Origin: Lonicera japonica
Taxonomy: Eukaryota; Streptophyta; Magnoliopsida; Dipsacales; Caprifoliaceae
Direction: 5' to 3'
Assembly: GCA_021464415.1 (NCBI GenBank)
Contig: JAKCWG010000547.1
Location: 1 to 64,000 of the forward strand
Length of the DNA stretch: 64,000 nucleotides
The position numbers and the translations under genes are program-made. This document shows, piece after piece, positions 11,678 to 22,392 of this stretch (position 1 is the first letter of the stretch; the number at the start of each line of letters is the position of its first letter). Below the pieces are notes generated by a model. The model saw nothing but the letters and a program-made list of their open reading frames with translations. It searched no databases and was not told the origin of the DNA.

Positions 11678-12793
11678 CTCATCATCAGGGCGATCACCCA
11701 AGTAGTCGAACGTATCATTGGGAAGAGGATACTCGGGCACCGTATACCGATGTAGACCGGCACTGACATAAGAAATGTCCCGAGGAAGTGGCAGTAGATC
11801 TATCGAAGGAACAGACGAACCCGCTGGTACAACAGTAGAAGTAGACCCACCCTCCTCACGGATCGGGAACAGGGGAGGCCAGGAAGAAGAACCACCAATG
11901 CCAGGAGAGCGGACCGGAGGGCCTATAGCAGCCGATGGAAGCGGAGTCAGCGTAGCATAAGTGCGGATGCCCGAAGGATCCACGACGGCCTTTGCTCTCA
12001 AAGGGGGGACCCCGCTGGAAGGAGTGGTCACAGCAGCAGGAGGGGTCCGCCCAAACTGCTCATAGTCAACCCCAAAGTCCGCAGGCTCCCAGGATCGCTT
12101 CGAAAAATCTGCTGCCCCTCCCTCAGCGGCCTTAGCAGCCTCAAAAACAGCCTCCGAATATACTGACGGACCGGTAGGGAACTCGAAACCCTCAGCACGC
12201 TGCTCCTCCATAGGTGTCGTTTGAGGAGGCTGCTCCGGAACAGCCACTGCACCACCTCCCTCACCGCCCTCAGGTCTATCATCACCTCCCTCAGCACCAG
12301 CAGGGACGTCCCTCTCTCCCTCAGGGTCATCATCGTCGGAGTCCAAAATGTTGTCCCTCTGATCAGGGACAAGCGGCAGATAACCGGGGACCGTCCTGGA
12401 CAAGTGAGTCTGTCCTCGTATATAGTTGGGATCGCCTCCCAATGCCCGGTACCTCTCGTAGAAGACCCGTCCCCGAGTCTCCTTCGGCTCTCTCATTAAA
12501 TAACGGGCAGCAAAGACAACATAATCCCCTTCCTCGGTGACCGTCTAAAAATCGAGCCCGTCAACCAACGTCTGCACCATCACCGGGTCAATCTCGCCCG
12601 TCCGCCTCATCAGAACTGGAGGGAATGAAGGAAATCTAGGCCACTGCGCCGGTGTATGTTGGCGAATAACTCTCTCGCCCAAGTAGAAGTGGAGGCCGTA
12701 CTCATCCCTGATAAGTCGCTTGGTCCTCGAGGCAGTCAGAGCACGGCCATATCCAAAGTGGAGACCCAAATCACCCCAGGGAGCCCACTCAAT

Positions 12794-12876
12794 CTGAACA
12801 AGAACAAATTTTTACTTCAACTTATATTTTATTTACCATTTATCTATTTGAAAAGAAAGAATACTAAAGTACTTAC
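12794..12876 (-). other. Intron 2 of antisense PMD gene
   Basis: GTAAGT opens and GTTCAG closes an 83-base, T-rich intron. It joins HDLLEEH to IEWAPWGD in phase 0. Confidence 0.78.
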
Positions 12877-13050
12877 ATGCTCCTCTAACAGGTCATGGAC
12901 CGCGGCAGCTCCGGTCTCTCGAGTTCGATACACATAAGGAGCTCTATAGTTCCCCGCGATGAATCTGCAGAGAAAGGGAAACTGGTCCTCGTTCTCAACG
13001 AGGAGATCCACCTGGGCGCGACCTAGACGGGTATAAGCCACAAACCAACT

Positions 13051-13141
13051 CTGAAGAGAAGACATAAAAAAATATATCAGCAACAACCAACAGATAATAT
13101 GAAAAGGACTGAAGCAAAAATAAAGGGACAAAAGTATATAC
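13051..13141 (-). other. Intron 1 of antisense PMD gene
   Basis: On the minus strand GTATATAC opens and TTCAG closes a 91-base intron. It joins FSLLWE to SWFVAYTRLG in phase 0. Confidence 0.75.
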
Positions 13142-13838
13142 CTCCCATAGCAAAGAAAAGCCCTTAAGGTTCAGGGTTAAGTGGCGATAAACCTGGTCCA
13201 TAGCATCGTAAAGGACAGCAAGAATAAAGCCGCTCTAGTTGTAGTCGAACATGATGCTGAAATCCCAGAGATAGGGCAGCCACCAGAGATGGGCCGTGTC
13301 CCCCCCACGGGCCTCGAACAGATCATGGAGCGTCAGTAAGAGGAGGACGCGGGCATATTGACGCGCCCCCTGACGGGTCATCGATGCTCTAGAAGCAACT
13401 AGCTGGGCTCTCTCTGTAGTCAGGCACGTAACCAAGATAGCCCGAGGAATCGTGTCGCCCGAACTCCGTCGCTTAGGAAACCACCCAAGTGCACCCACGA
13501 TGCCCTCTGCCGTCAGACGCAAAGGGACATCAATCTGGATAGAGACCCCCTGAAGGAATTCCGGTCAAAGCAAATAGGTCCAGGGGGTCATGTCATCTCC
13601 CCCCAGCTCCAGTGGAAGGTATGAGTGGTGTCCCACTAGTGGCAGGCCAGAGCCGACACCAACACAGCCGCCCTAGATCCCGCTCCATGAGGGCGTCAAA
13701 AAGAGGAACAAATGAAGTCGCAAGGAGAAACTCTTGGACAGGGGCCGGTGCCTATCACCACTCTAAGGAAACAGTTTTGGGAGAACCCCAACCTCGGCCG
13801 ATCCACTGCAGACAAAATGAAAATATAAAATATGAGAA

Positions 13839-14449
13839 ACCTGAGGTACTTTGGTGTAATTATGAGAGTTATGAGGTTATAGGGGTAAATTATGTAATTT
13901 TCCAAACCTGAGGGTACTTTGGTGTAATTATGAGAGTTATGGGGTTATAGGGGTAAATTATGTAATTTTTCAAACCTGAGGGTACTTTGGTGTAATTATG
14001 AGAGTTATAGGGTTATAGGGATAAATTATGTAATTTTCCAAACCTGAGGGTATTTTGGTGTAATTATGAGAGTTATGGGGTTATAGGGGTAAATTATGTA
14101 ATTTTCCAAACCTGAGGGTACTTTGGTGTAATTATGAGAGTTATAGGGTTATAGGGGTAAATTATGTAATTTTCCAAACCTGAGGGTACTTTGGTGTAAT
14201 TATGAGAGTTATGGGGTTATAGGGGTAAATTATGTAATTTTTCAAACCTGAGGGTACTTTGGTGTAATTATGAGAGTTATAGGGATATAGGGGTAAAATA
14301 TATAATTTTCCAAACCTGAGGGTACTTTGGTGTAATTATGAGAGTTATGGGGTTATAGGGGTAAAGTATGTAATTTTTCAAACCTGAGGGTACTTTGGTG
14401 TAATTATGAGAGTTATGGAGTTATGGGGGTACATTACGTAGTTTTCTAA
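13839..14449. repeat. 68-bp minisatellite, nine copies
   Basis: The unit starting ACCTGAGGGTACTTTGG recurs at 13839, 13906, 13974, 14042, 14110, 14178, 14246, 14314 and 14382. Spacing is 68 bases, with 67 for the first. Copies differ by a few substitutions. It lies between the start of the antisense PMD gene and the 3' LTR remnant. Confidence 0.92.
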
Positions 14450-14479
14450 AATCCTAAAGGGTATCACAAGTAAAAGTAT

Positions 14480-15029
14480 GTGTTCACTAAATCGGACGTT
14501 ATTTCTAGACAGACGTGCATACTAAATACGAGAATTATTTTAAAAAAAACATGCAGAAAACGACAGAAATAATCTAACAAGTTTTCATACATTTTCTCGT
14601 TTTCCCCAAAATCAGGCTTTCTATAGATTATTTGCGGAAAGTAGCAGACTGTTAGTAAAAGCATTCAAGTTTTTGAACATAAAATAAACACATATGATCA
14701 TTAGAGTCCGAAAGGGAAGAATGGGTGCTTAACACCTTCCCAAACCGTAGCATAGTTCCCGAACCTTATAGAATCTTGGTTTCATAGACAAGCATGTGAG
14801 GAAAAGGCTTGCCTGTGACCTTTCCCCTTACACAACTCTTTTGTCCATTTTCTCGTAAAACGTACTGGTGACTCTGAACGAACCCTCTTGCATCTATAAA
14901 TAAGATAGTGGGACACACGATATGATTTATCAACACATAGAAGCAGATAGAACAACGAAATCCTTTCCAATGTTTCAAACTCCTAAACTAGAGGTTGAAA
15001 CCTAGGGGTCACATTTGCGGATTCTCACA
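14480..15029 (+). repeat. Truncated 3' LTR of the Tat-type element
   Basis: Matches the last 400 or so bases of the 5' LTR and ends with the same GCGGATTCTCACA. The LTR start, palindromes and TATA box are absent. By eye roughly one base in five or six differs from the 5' LTR over the shared tail, so it is very old or comes from a related element. The left edge is approximate. Confidence 0.72.
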
Positions 15030-15551
15030 GTACTAAAACTTTAATTTAGAGTATGACTATAAATGGCCTTTTTTGGTATTTCAAATAAATATGCAATGAC
15101 ACTTACGCTTTGTGATGACTTTGATTAATATTAAATCTTTGGCTAAAACCTAAATAATTAAAAGATGTTGAGTCTCCTAATGGTAATGTATCTTCTATTT
15201 TAAGCTCACTTTATCTAACAAAAATTATAAGGACAAATTTGAAAACATGCAAAAAAATTAAATGGGCGAAATGAAAATAAATATTGATTTTTTTAAAAAA
15301 AATGTACCAATTTTTAATTGGGTCTAGATAAAGTGAAAGGCTGGAATAATAGAGAGGAGTTTAGTGTCGGGTAAAATAGTTTGGGGGCAATTTGTTAACC
15401 CGACAATCCACAGAGGGGTGTAATGTATTTCTTCCTTGACATTATTAGAGAGATCAACACTAACCGAACGCAGGGATGTCAAAACTAGTTAGTCCCCCCC
15501 TCCCAAAACAAACTTTGGTTTACCTTCATATTCCCACCTCAAATTTTGATG

Positions 15552-15582
<31 letters not shown>

Positions 15583-15794
15583 GCATGGCCCCCAAATTTT
15601 GCTGTATCTTCATTTATCCTCTTTACATTTTGATGTTCTTTTATATATCCTCCTCAAAAAAATCAACCTTCAAATTTAGTAGTATGTTTTAAGTATTTGG
15701 AGAAAAAAATTAGCCCCCTCCTCAAGATTAATTTATGGCTTCGTCCTTACGGACTACTTACTCAAATACTTAAAAAGTCATTTCATCACACCAA
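15030..15794. other. Non-coding stretch between Tat element and duplication unit 1
   Basis: No gene seen. It includes an AT dinucleotide run at about 15556-15583 and, near 15700-15750, sequence reminiscent of hAT-type ends (GGCTTCGTCC), too weak to call. Confidence 0.45.
15556..15583. repeat. (AT)n microsatellite
   Basis: About fourteen AT dinucleotides in a row. Confidence 0.9.
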
Positions 15795-18475
15795 AATAAA
15801 CATTGTTAAAGGATGGTGATAATGATACCCCGAGTTATATACACATATTCGGTTTAGGAGAATTGAGAAATTAAACCATAAAGTATGGGGGGTCATTTGC
15901 AATGTTTACCCAAATATTTTAAAAGTTGCCATGTCAACCTCAAAGTACTTTTAGTGTTGCAATATAAACCTTTTGTTAAATTCCGTTTAAAAAAAAGTTA
16001 ACAACTGCTGACATGGCTAAATGATGTACCAATGACATGGAACAAATCATTTAAAACGAAAATATAGATGACAAATTAAACCCTAGAGTATGGAATAAGT
16101 TGCAATGTTCTCCCCTAATGTTTCAAAATTTCTATAACAACCTGATTAAGATTGCATGTGTACTCTATTTTTTTTTTCATAATGAAATAAAATCATCTTA
16201 AAAATATTAATTGAAGAGTTTATTAATATGTCCAAACATATGTTTCTATGGATTTCAGTATGGACAAATTCCGAACCGAAAAGAATGGATTGCCAATACA
16301 TTTTGGTGTAGGTATTTGTTTATTTCTTTTATTATTTCTTAAAAAAAATGTTCTTTCAATCTTTAAAATTTGTTGTTTTAATTTGAACATGAAAATGAAT
16401 TTTTCCTGTGATTTGATCTACCAATATGTGCTAGATGTAAGCAAATTATTCCTATACTGTTCATGAATGAATCGGCATTAGAGAAACAAATAAAGAATGT
16501 CATTAAAAGATATTAATGCTATGAATGTTCCTAATACTTTTATGGGCGAGGGAGTAAAAAGTTATGGCGCCAAATAATTTTAAATCAAATAAAAATAGTT
16601 AAAAATTGCCACTAACGTAGTAATACTTGTATCAAGTTAAAACGTAATACATAAAAAGGTGTTGACATGTGTTGAAGAAAAGTTGAAAATGTAGTTCAAG
16701 GTTCTCATTGCAACTTTTGAAACACCATGGGAAACATTGCAGTTGACTCCATATTTCAGGATTTAATTTCTCATATGTATAATTACTCTGCCCAATTGAA
16801 CCAGTACTGTGAATCTGCTCAGCTCATTTCTTCCGAGTGGTACCTGTGACTCGGCAAAGATTTATTTGAATTGTCATTCTACCCTGAAACATAGTCCAGC
16901 TTTTCATCTAACCATTTCCAAGAAGGCACAATTACAGAAATTCCACAAACTACCAGGCCAATTGGAATGGAGGAAAGGAGAAGCTTCCTGCGGAGGAGAT
17001 GGAGGAGTCACGACGGCAAGAGACCTCTGGACCTTGGAGCACGGTGACGGAGGGAGTTGGGTTTTAGGGATTGTTGTTTAATTAACTAATGTTAATTAAT
17101 TTTATTAAGTGTGATTGTTGTTATAAGGTGTTAGTGACAATAAAGTAGCTCTCGGGTTGTTTGCGATAAATGGAATGTTTTTGATAAATTTGTGGGTTTT
17201 CATTATCACCACCCTTGTTAAATTACATACAATCAAATTATATCAAATGACAAACAAGAGTATTAGGTTAAGGTTTAGTACTTTTTTGAATCATAACAAT
17301 CTACCGGTTATATGGATTTGTGTTAGGGATTTTTGATACGTGAGTTGACATGTTTAATTCGAACGTGTTATACAGGTTATGTTCGTTTGATGCGAAGTTC
17401 ACAAATGCTGATAAGTTGCTTAGCTTAGAATATCTGATCGCTTTGCCTTTTGTTTGGCTGACGAGAAAATTGAAGGAAAAATAAGAAATGCGTAATTATG
17501 TATTGTTCGTTAATTCGAGGTCCAAATGCCTGATTAGTGCTTAACTTGTGGTAGAATCTCCAATTCATTTGCCTTCTGTTTGGTTGTCGAGAAAATTGAA
17601 GGAAAATTAATGAAATGAAGTTTCGGAATCTCTAAACGAAAGGATGGTTAAATATATATAAGTAATTTCGGCTTCCTGAAAAATATAATGATGAACAAAA
17701 AGTATCGATGAGCTAGTGTATTATATATGCTCATCTGTGTGATGCTTTAGCTTTTGCAGGTCTGAAATTATCAAATCGATTGTTCACTGATAATTCTCGG
17801 TTGAAATATGAGTTTGAATGGTTTTACGTGCTAGAAAATTGAGTCTAATTTTTATTTCCTGATGCATTTTGATAAGTTTCTTCTTCGTTGTAACTGCGGC
17901 AGCAATGGCAAGCCTAGTTCTGCTAGTCCTGCTTATGCAAAGATTGTTGTAATAGGTCATGGTGAGACAGAGTGGAATGCCGATGGCAGAATTCAGGTCC
18001 GTTTTTGCTTTAAGTGAAGTATACATATTTGTCTTAGCTTAAATTTTTAAATTACAGCTTGGTATCTGTCGATTGTTGGATTTCCTTAGGTATTGGCTAC
18101 TAATATTAACCGGAATTGAAATTAGCGTTGATGATCAAGAAATCTGTAAGATCTTAGCTTATGGAGTACAAGTATTGCCCATTCTCCTTTCCATTTGCAT
18201 TCTGAGAGGGATGATAGTTATTTCTGTAGAGATCTGTTGGTTTCATATTTTGTAATGTAATGAAGTCAGGTGGTTTATGTTTCCCAATTCCTCAGCTTCA
18301 TTAATTCATTAAGTCCTTCTTAAGCTGCAAATTTTTACTGCGCTTGATGAGTGAAAAATTGCAAATAGATTTATTGTCATAGAAACACAGAAAATGAAAA
18401 TAAATAGTTGAGATCTATTGAACTCAATTACATGGTTCATCATCATGTCTAAATATAGTTTTCAGGTGGGACTAG
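15795..18475. repeat. Segment S, copy 1 (3' flank of patatin A)
   Basis: Begins with a few bases matching the end of the Athila fragments (ATTGTTAAAGG), then TGGTGATAATGATACC. It is repeated at 39610-42221 and 56440-62277. It contains a single copy of a 222-base block that is doubled in the other two, and the phosphoglycerate-mutase-like exon at 17901-17996. The rest is non-coding AT-rich sequence. Confidence 0.85.
17901..17996 (+). pseudogene. Single-exon fragment of a phosphoglycerate-mutase-like gene (unit 1)
   Basis: The 32-codon exon reads KPSSASPAYAKIVVIGHGET followed by EWNADGRIQ and is followed by GT. This matches the N-terminal active-site block of plant histidine-phosphatase/phosphoglycerate-mutase-like proteins (V-V-x-R-H-G-E-T-x-W-N). 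The Arg of the R-H-G signature is Gly here, so the phosphate pocket is broken. No second exon is recognisable downstream. It is a captured or truncated gene piece on the strand opposite to the patatin gene. Confidence 0.7.
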
Positions 18476-20636
18476 CTACTTCGGTGCTTGCCGGAGTTTC
18501 CTTTCTTCCGATAGGAGCTTGGCAAAGCGTGTTAGTGCTTCAGCATTAGTACCCTCTCCTTCAACTGCCTCAAACATGCCTGTCTCCAAATTCACCCTCG
18601 ACACGCTCTTCTCTAACAATTTGTTGCCAATTTCCACAAGTGCGTTCAAATTTTCTGTTGTTGCAACATCCACTGATGAAGCATCCCCAGTTAATCCATC
18701 TTCCTGTTCATCCACCACCAAAAAAATAATAATTTATCAACTTGTTGTCCTAGACCATTTAAAAAGATTGTCATATAATAACAATTAATAGTGTAATTTA
18801 ATTTTGCATATATGATATACCGACTTGAATAACCAAATTAATAGTCAAATCATCTGTTAGTACATCAGTGTCACGATCCTGTGCACTGACGTATTATTTA
18901 GAATGTTAAGTTGGCAATCATGCTCTAAAGCGAACAATACACTCATGTGGACTAGCCCTATAGCAATGAAATTTATTTGCTAAAAAGCATGTTCCTCTCA
19001 TGGACTAGTCCTTTTTATTTAAGTTGGTACATGTATCATTACTGCAACAATTATTACTTGAATACGGAGATAATTCTTCTCAGATCGAAGAGATTGAAAG
19101 AGGGTGGAGATGTGGATATCAACCATATCAGCACTAGCGTCACTAAAAACGTCAATTATAGGCGTCGAGCCATTGTCACAAACCCAATTGATCAAACCCC
19201 ACTTGGAAGCCGTGACTGCATTGTACTTCCCTTCATGCTTGGCTATGCCGGTGCCTAGTGATAGTACTAGCATCCTTGTGCAGTCCATGGGTTCTATTTG
19301 TAAAAATTGAACGTTGCCCGTCAACACTTCCTTTGTTATATGGGTTAAGGCGATTTGAGTCTGGAAATCAACGTACGTTCAGAATTCAGAGTTCGATATT
19401 CAGTGTCCAGCACGAAGCTAAAAAGTAAAATGGTCCCTTTAGTTTCTTAAATCTTTTGAAAATGCCAACATGGTTTTTACATCTGAAATTGGATTCAGAT
19501 TGAACTTTTAAAGGTAAAACCAAACATCATCTTAGTTAATATTGTTCAAATTAAATTTATATTTCAGCTATACTTACAGGATTATTTGCTGCAACCCCAC
19601 CATCAATAAGATCAAAACTACGCGCATTTCCCTTAGCATCCTTAGTCTCAAAGTAGTGCCCTGGCAAGTATGTCGGTGCTGCAGAGGTACTAAGGCAAAT
19701 ATCCGATAGCAAAGCGTCCTTCAAAACATCAACTTTTGCCTGTTCAAATCAAACCATACAGTAAGACTATTTGTAGACTCCAAGATAAAATACATATATT
19801 TCAGTTATTATGAAAGGATCATACATTGTCAGTCGAACAGACCACGGGTTGAAGGCGCTTGATATCAAAAGCAGGTATAATCACATCCGCAAGAGTCTGT
19901 TTTATACTAAGGTCACCTAATAGCTCCTTTACTAATGAGCTAAGGTACACTCCATCGTACTTTGGCCCCGTGATCTCGCTAAAGAAATTCTTTACTGAAT
20001 CAAAGAAGTTGTTGCGACTAAGAAAAAGAAACAAATTCTTCGAATCAGTCCGTAAAAGTGGGCACTTCTTACTCCAGATATGTCAGTAAGTTATGAGAAA
20101 TGTTAGCGAAAAATCATTTTGGAGTTTGCTAAGTACCATTTTAGATTGCACAATATGATTCAACAAATTAATACCTTTTTTGAGGGAAGATCTTAGGGTT
20201 GTGTTCTATGTAGAAATTATTGATGTCCTTGGCAGCATAGATAGGGCGGTTGTCCTTATTAGGAGCAGTTAGCATTACGGTTACCAATCCACCTGTGCTT
20301 GTTCCTGTAAGGACGTCGAAATAATCCGCAATTCTTGCATCTGCTCCATCCAATTCCTATTGCACCAACAGAGCGGCATTAAGGAAATTAAAAATAATCC
20401 TGATACACGTACTATCTTAAACAACTCAAATAACTTAAATTATACCAGCCTAATTAAATCATATGAGCGTTAGAAAATGTACTAGTCAGTGTTTTAAGTG
20501 GACTCCGCACGCTGATCAAATATGTTCTGTTCAGATTACGTACCTGAAGTTTGGATTCGAGAAAGGCAAGAATGCCACCCCCATCTATACTTAGCACCGT
20601 CAGCATTTTCCCTCTTTTTGAACCCTTAGCAGCCAT
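18476..20636 (-). CDS. Patatin-like phospholipase, copy A (oxyanion hole deleted)
   Basis: Patatin-like enzymes hydrolyse acyl groups from phospholipids and galactolipids using a Ser-Asp dyad. Six exons on the minus strand: 20544-20636, 20175-20356, 19825-20017, 19578-19739, 19058-19360 and 18476-18703, giving 386 codons with no stop. All introns are GT-AG. GTSTGG (nucleophile Ser, about residue 51) and DGGVAANNP (catalytic Asp) are intact. Exon 1, however, reads [16 protein letters not shown]: an in-frame 24-base deletion has removed R-G-I-I-P-G-T-I after DGGGI, taking out the Arg-Gly of the oxyanion hole, so hydrolase activity is unlikely. The last base of exon 5 is A rather than G (CAA before GTAATA), which may weaken splicing. 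No signal peptide. A TATA box is at 20762. Confidence 0.85.
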
Positions 20637-20761
20637 TAAAGGGTGTAGAAGTTGAAAGGTTGTTAGCAAATAGCAAGTAAGTGCAAAGAATAGAGTTGTC
20701 TTTTCCTTATTGTTAATTATTTTATGAAGTTATAATCCAAAGAAAATCAAAGATCTTCAGG

Positions 20762-20769
20762 TATTTATA
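20762..20769 (-). promoter_or_regulatory. TATA box of patatin A
   Basis: The minus strand reads CACTATAAATACC about 130 bases upstream of the ATG. The same element is in the same place in copies B and C. Confidence 0.65.
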
Positions 20770-22392
20770 GTGTTCTCTATCTTCTCATAAAAGAGGGTAA
20801 TTGGTCATTAAAGCACACCTTTCCTGACTCACTTAGAATTCGTTCGAAGAAAGAAAAATTAAAAATACTTGATTTAGTAAGAATTTGGAAAATAAGTTGA
20901 AATTTTTTCTTTAACCATCAAAGAAAATTTCTACATAGAAAAAACCACAAAGTAAGAAAACATTTCACTACATGTCTCAACTTATTTTACAAGTTCTCAC
21001 AAAAATCAATTATTTTATTGTCCTTTTTCATGTTGTTATTAACCGATCGCTTAATGTTAGAATTATGAATCAAATATTAATAATTTAATAATGTGAGTGA
21101 AAATTAATTTATTTTTAAGGGATTTGGCTGTGAAGGAATATGTCCTTTGGCAATTTTCAATGCTCAACTACACATTTAAGTGTATGGACAACTTAGTCCA
21201 CATATTTAGGGGTCCTATGAATTATTCAGTTCCACAAATATTTATGAGTCCTATGAATCAATCACCTTCACAAATATTTATGAGTCCTTTGAATCACTCA
21301 ATTCTACAAACATTTATGAGTCGCCGCCCTGAGTTTTGAGGGATCCTAGACGAATATTGTTTCGAGACCTTTTGTATTTGTATATATTCATATATTATAA
21401 GTACATCAATAAATTCGTAATAATAGAAATCATATAGCTGCAATAACATTTGAGAAATTATAAAAATTGTAATTAATTTTTTTCGGTATAGAATTTAGTC
21501 AAAAGAACAACTAAACAAATAGAGTTATATATATACATAAACAATCTCAAATCAAATTATTATATAGAGAAATCACCACCGCAAACCAAAATAACTAAAA
21601 GATATAGAGAAATTAGAGGAACAAAGTAATATAACAAGTGTTGTGTGTATGGTGAATACAAAGAGTTTATTAAAAAAATAACCGAAGATCTCGTTTAAAA
21701 AAGTTAGTATAGAAATTTTATATTGGGGCCCTTTTGTATTTCTATATATTCATGTAATATATAGAATTTTCAAGAAGTAATCTCATACGCTTAGTTTAGA
21801 AAATTACTCCTATGTCGAATGAATTTTCTCCCCCAAGCAAGTGTTAAAGATCAATTAAAATCAAGGGGAGGAAGATATATATATATATATATAATGTTCC
21901 AGAGGGTCGAGAAAGTTTTTGCTCATGAATTTATAAAATTGAATTAACTTAAAGATGGAGAAAGAAAGATGAGGCGTTCAAAGAGAGGTCTGGATTTTTA
22001 TTTTTCCAGATGAATTATTGCTTAGATGGATTAACTTAATTATAGGCAGAAAAAGAGATGAATGCTTTCCGCTACCAAAAAAAAAGAGAAAGACAATTGT
22101 TAAAAGATCGAGGGTAAAGAAATACATAATTAAGGGTTTGTTTTGATAAAAAATTAATTTATGTTTTCTATCAAATTTAGAAATTAAGTGGGGAAAAAGA
22201 AGTTGCAAAAATATATGTTACTGTCGAGTTAATTCTTGAGCTAAGCCTTAAATGCATTTTCACACATAAATGAAAAACTCCAACTACGCCAAAGAACTTC
22301 TAAAAAGTTCCCCACTCAATTCATGTCATAGTAAATTTTATTTGATTTAGAACCCATGTGGGCATGTCTATCATCCTCTAGTTACGTTGCTA
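20770..22392. repeat. 5' flank F of patatin A (unit 1)
   Basis: Non-coding, AT-rich, repeated at 26706-29613 (interrupted) and 44550-46105. It includes a 36-base tandem repeat (about 21234-21320, core ACAAATATTTATGAGTCC, two and a half copies) and an AT run near 21875. No gene recognised. Confidence 0.75.

Larger units (their letters stand above)
11237..13755 (-). pseudogene. Antisense accessory gene B: intron-containing plant mobile domain (PMD) gene
   Basis: Minus-strand gene read from about 13750 to TAG at 11237. The N-terminal exon shows FVPLFDALMERD and TFHWSWGEMT, the classic PMD opening, with one or two small frameshifts near 13590-13560, then ARQYARVLLLLTLHDLFEAR and LWWLPYLWDFS. Three introns with GT-AG ends follow (13051-13141, 12794-12876, 11597-11677), all in phase 0; joining the exons restores the PMD order, including LHFYLGERVIRQ near 12690. 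Stops at 13232 and 12542 interrupt it; the first stands where relatives have Trp. The C-terminal third (12300-11240) is rich in Asp/Glu, Gly, Pro and Ser and ends in SKRARID, a possible nuclear-localisation cluster. PMD proteins occur both in transposons and as host MAIN/MAIL proteins linked to silencing; the role here is unknown. Confidence 0.78.
240..15029 (+). mobile_element. Tat-lineage Ty3/gypsy retrotransposon with antisense genes, decayed
   Basis: Seen in the sequence: a 5' LTR (240-1777), a primer binding site directly after it, gag and pol domains in the order protease, RT, RNase H, second RNase H, integrase, then two minus-strand genes and a truncated 3' LTR ending at 15029. The second, archaeal-like RNase H after the normal one and the PBS of tRNA-Arg type are known hallmarks of the Tat (Ogre/Retand/Grande) lineage. 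The sense coding region is broken by about 18 in-frame stops and two frameshifts, so it cannot be autonomous. The 3' LTR lacks its 5' portion and differs from the 5' LTR at many positions, and no target-site duplication is visible, so the element has been rearranged since insertion. Confidence 0.88.

Noticed and set aside
11775..12540. Several plus-strand open frames of 60-110 codons
   Set aside because: They are opposite-strand shadows of the GC-rich C-terminal exon of the antisense PMD gene.
13839..14449. Regular repeats that could suggest a CRISPR array
   Set aside because: The units are 68 bases and contiguous, with no unique spacers, and the genome is a plant. It is a minisatellite.
240..15029. 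Infectious retrovirus-like env gene in the 3' region of the Tat element
   Set aside because: The 3' genes are on the minus strand and match PMD and DUF7745-like proteins; no signal peptide, fusion or membrane segment fits an envelope protein.
16809..17081. Open frame near the start of the mutase-like region as an upstream exon
   Set aside because: No residue pattern of the mutase family and no clear splice link to the exon at 17901.
18519..18788. Plus-strand open frames repeated in all patatin units ([18 protein letters not shown])
   Set aside because: They are the complement of patatin exon 6 and carry no independent coding evidence.
21097..21339. Open frame with a 12-residue repeat (QIFMSPMNQSPS)
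   Set aside because: The repeat reflects a 36-base tandem DNA repeat; frames are not kept in the other units (stop in unit 3), so it is not called a gene.
21978..22208. Identical 76-codon open frame at 21978 and 29199
   Set aside because: Low-complexity, AT-rich flank sequence duplicated between units; no family resemblance and not open in unit 3.
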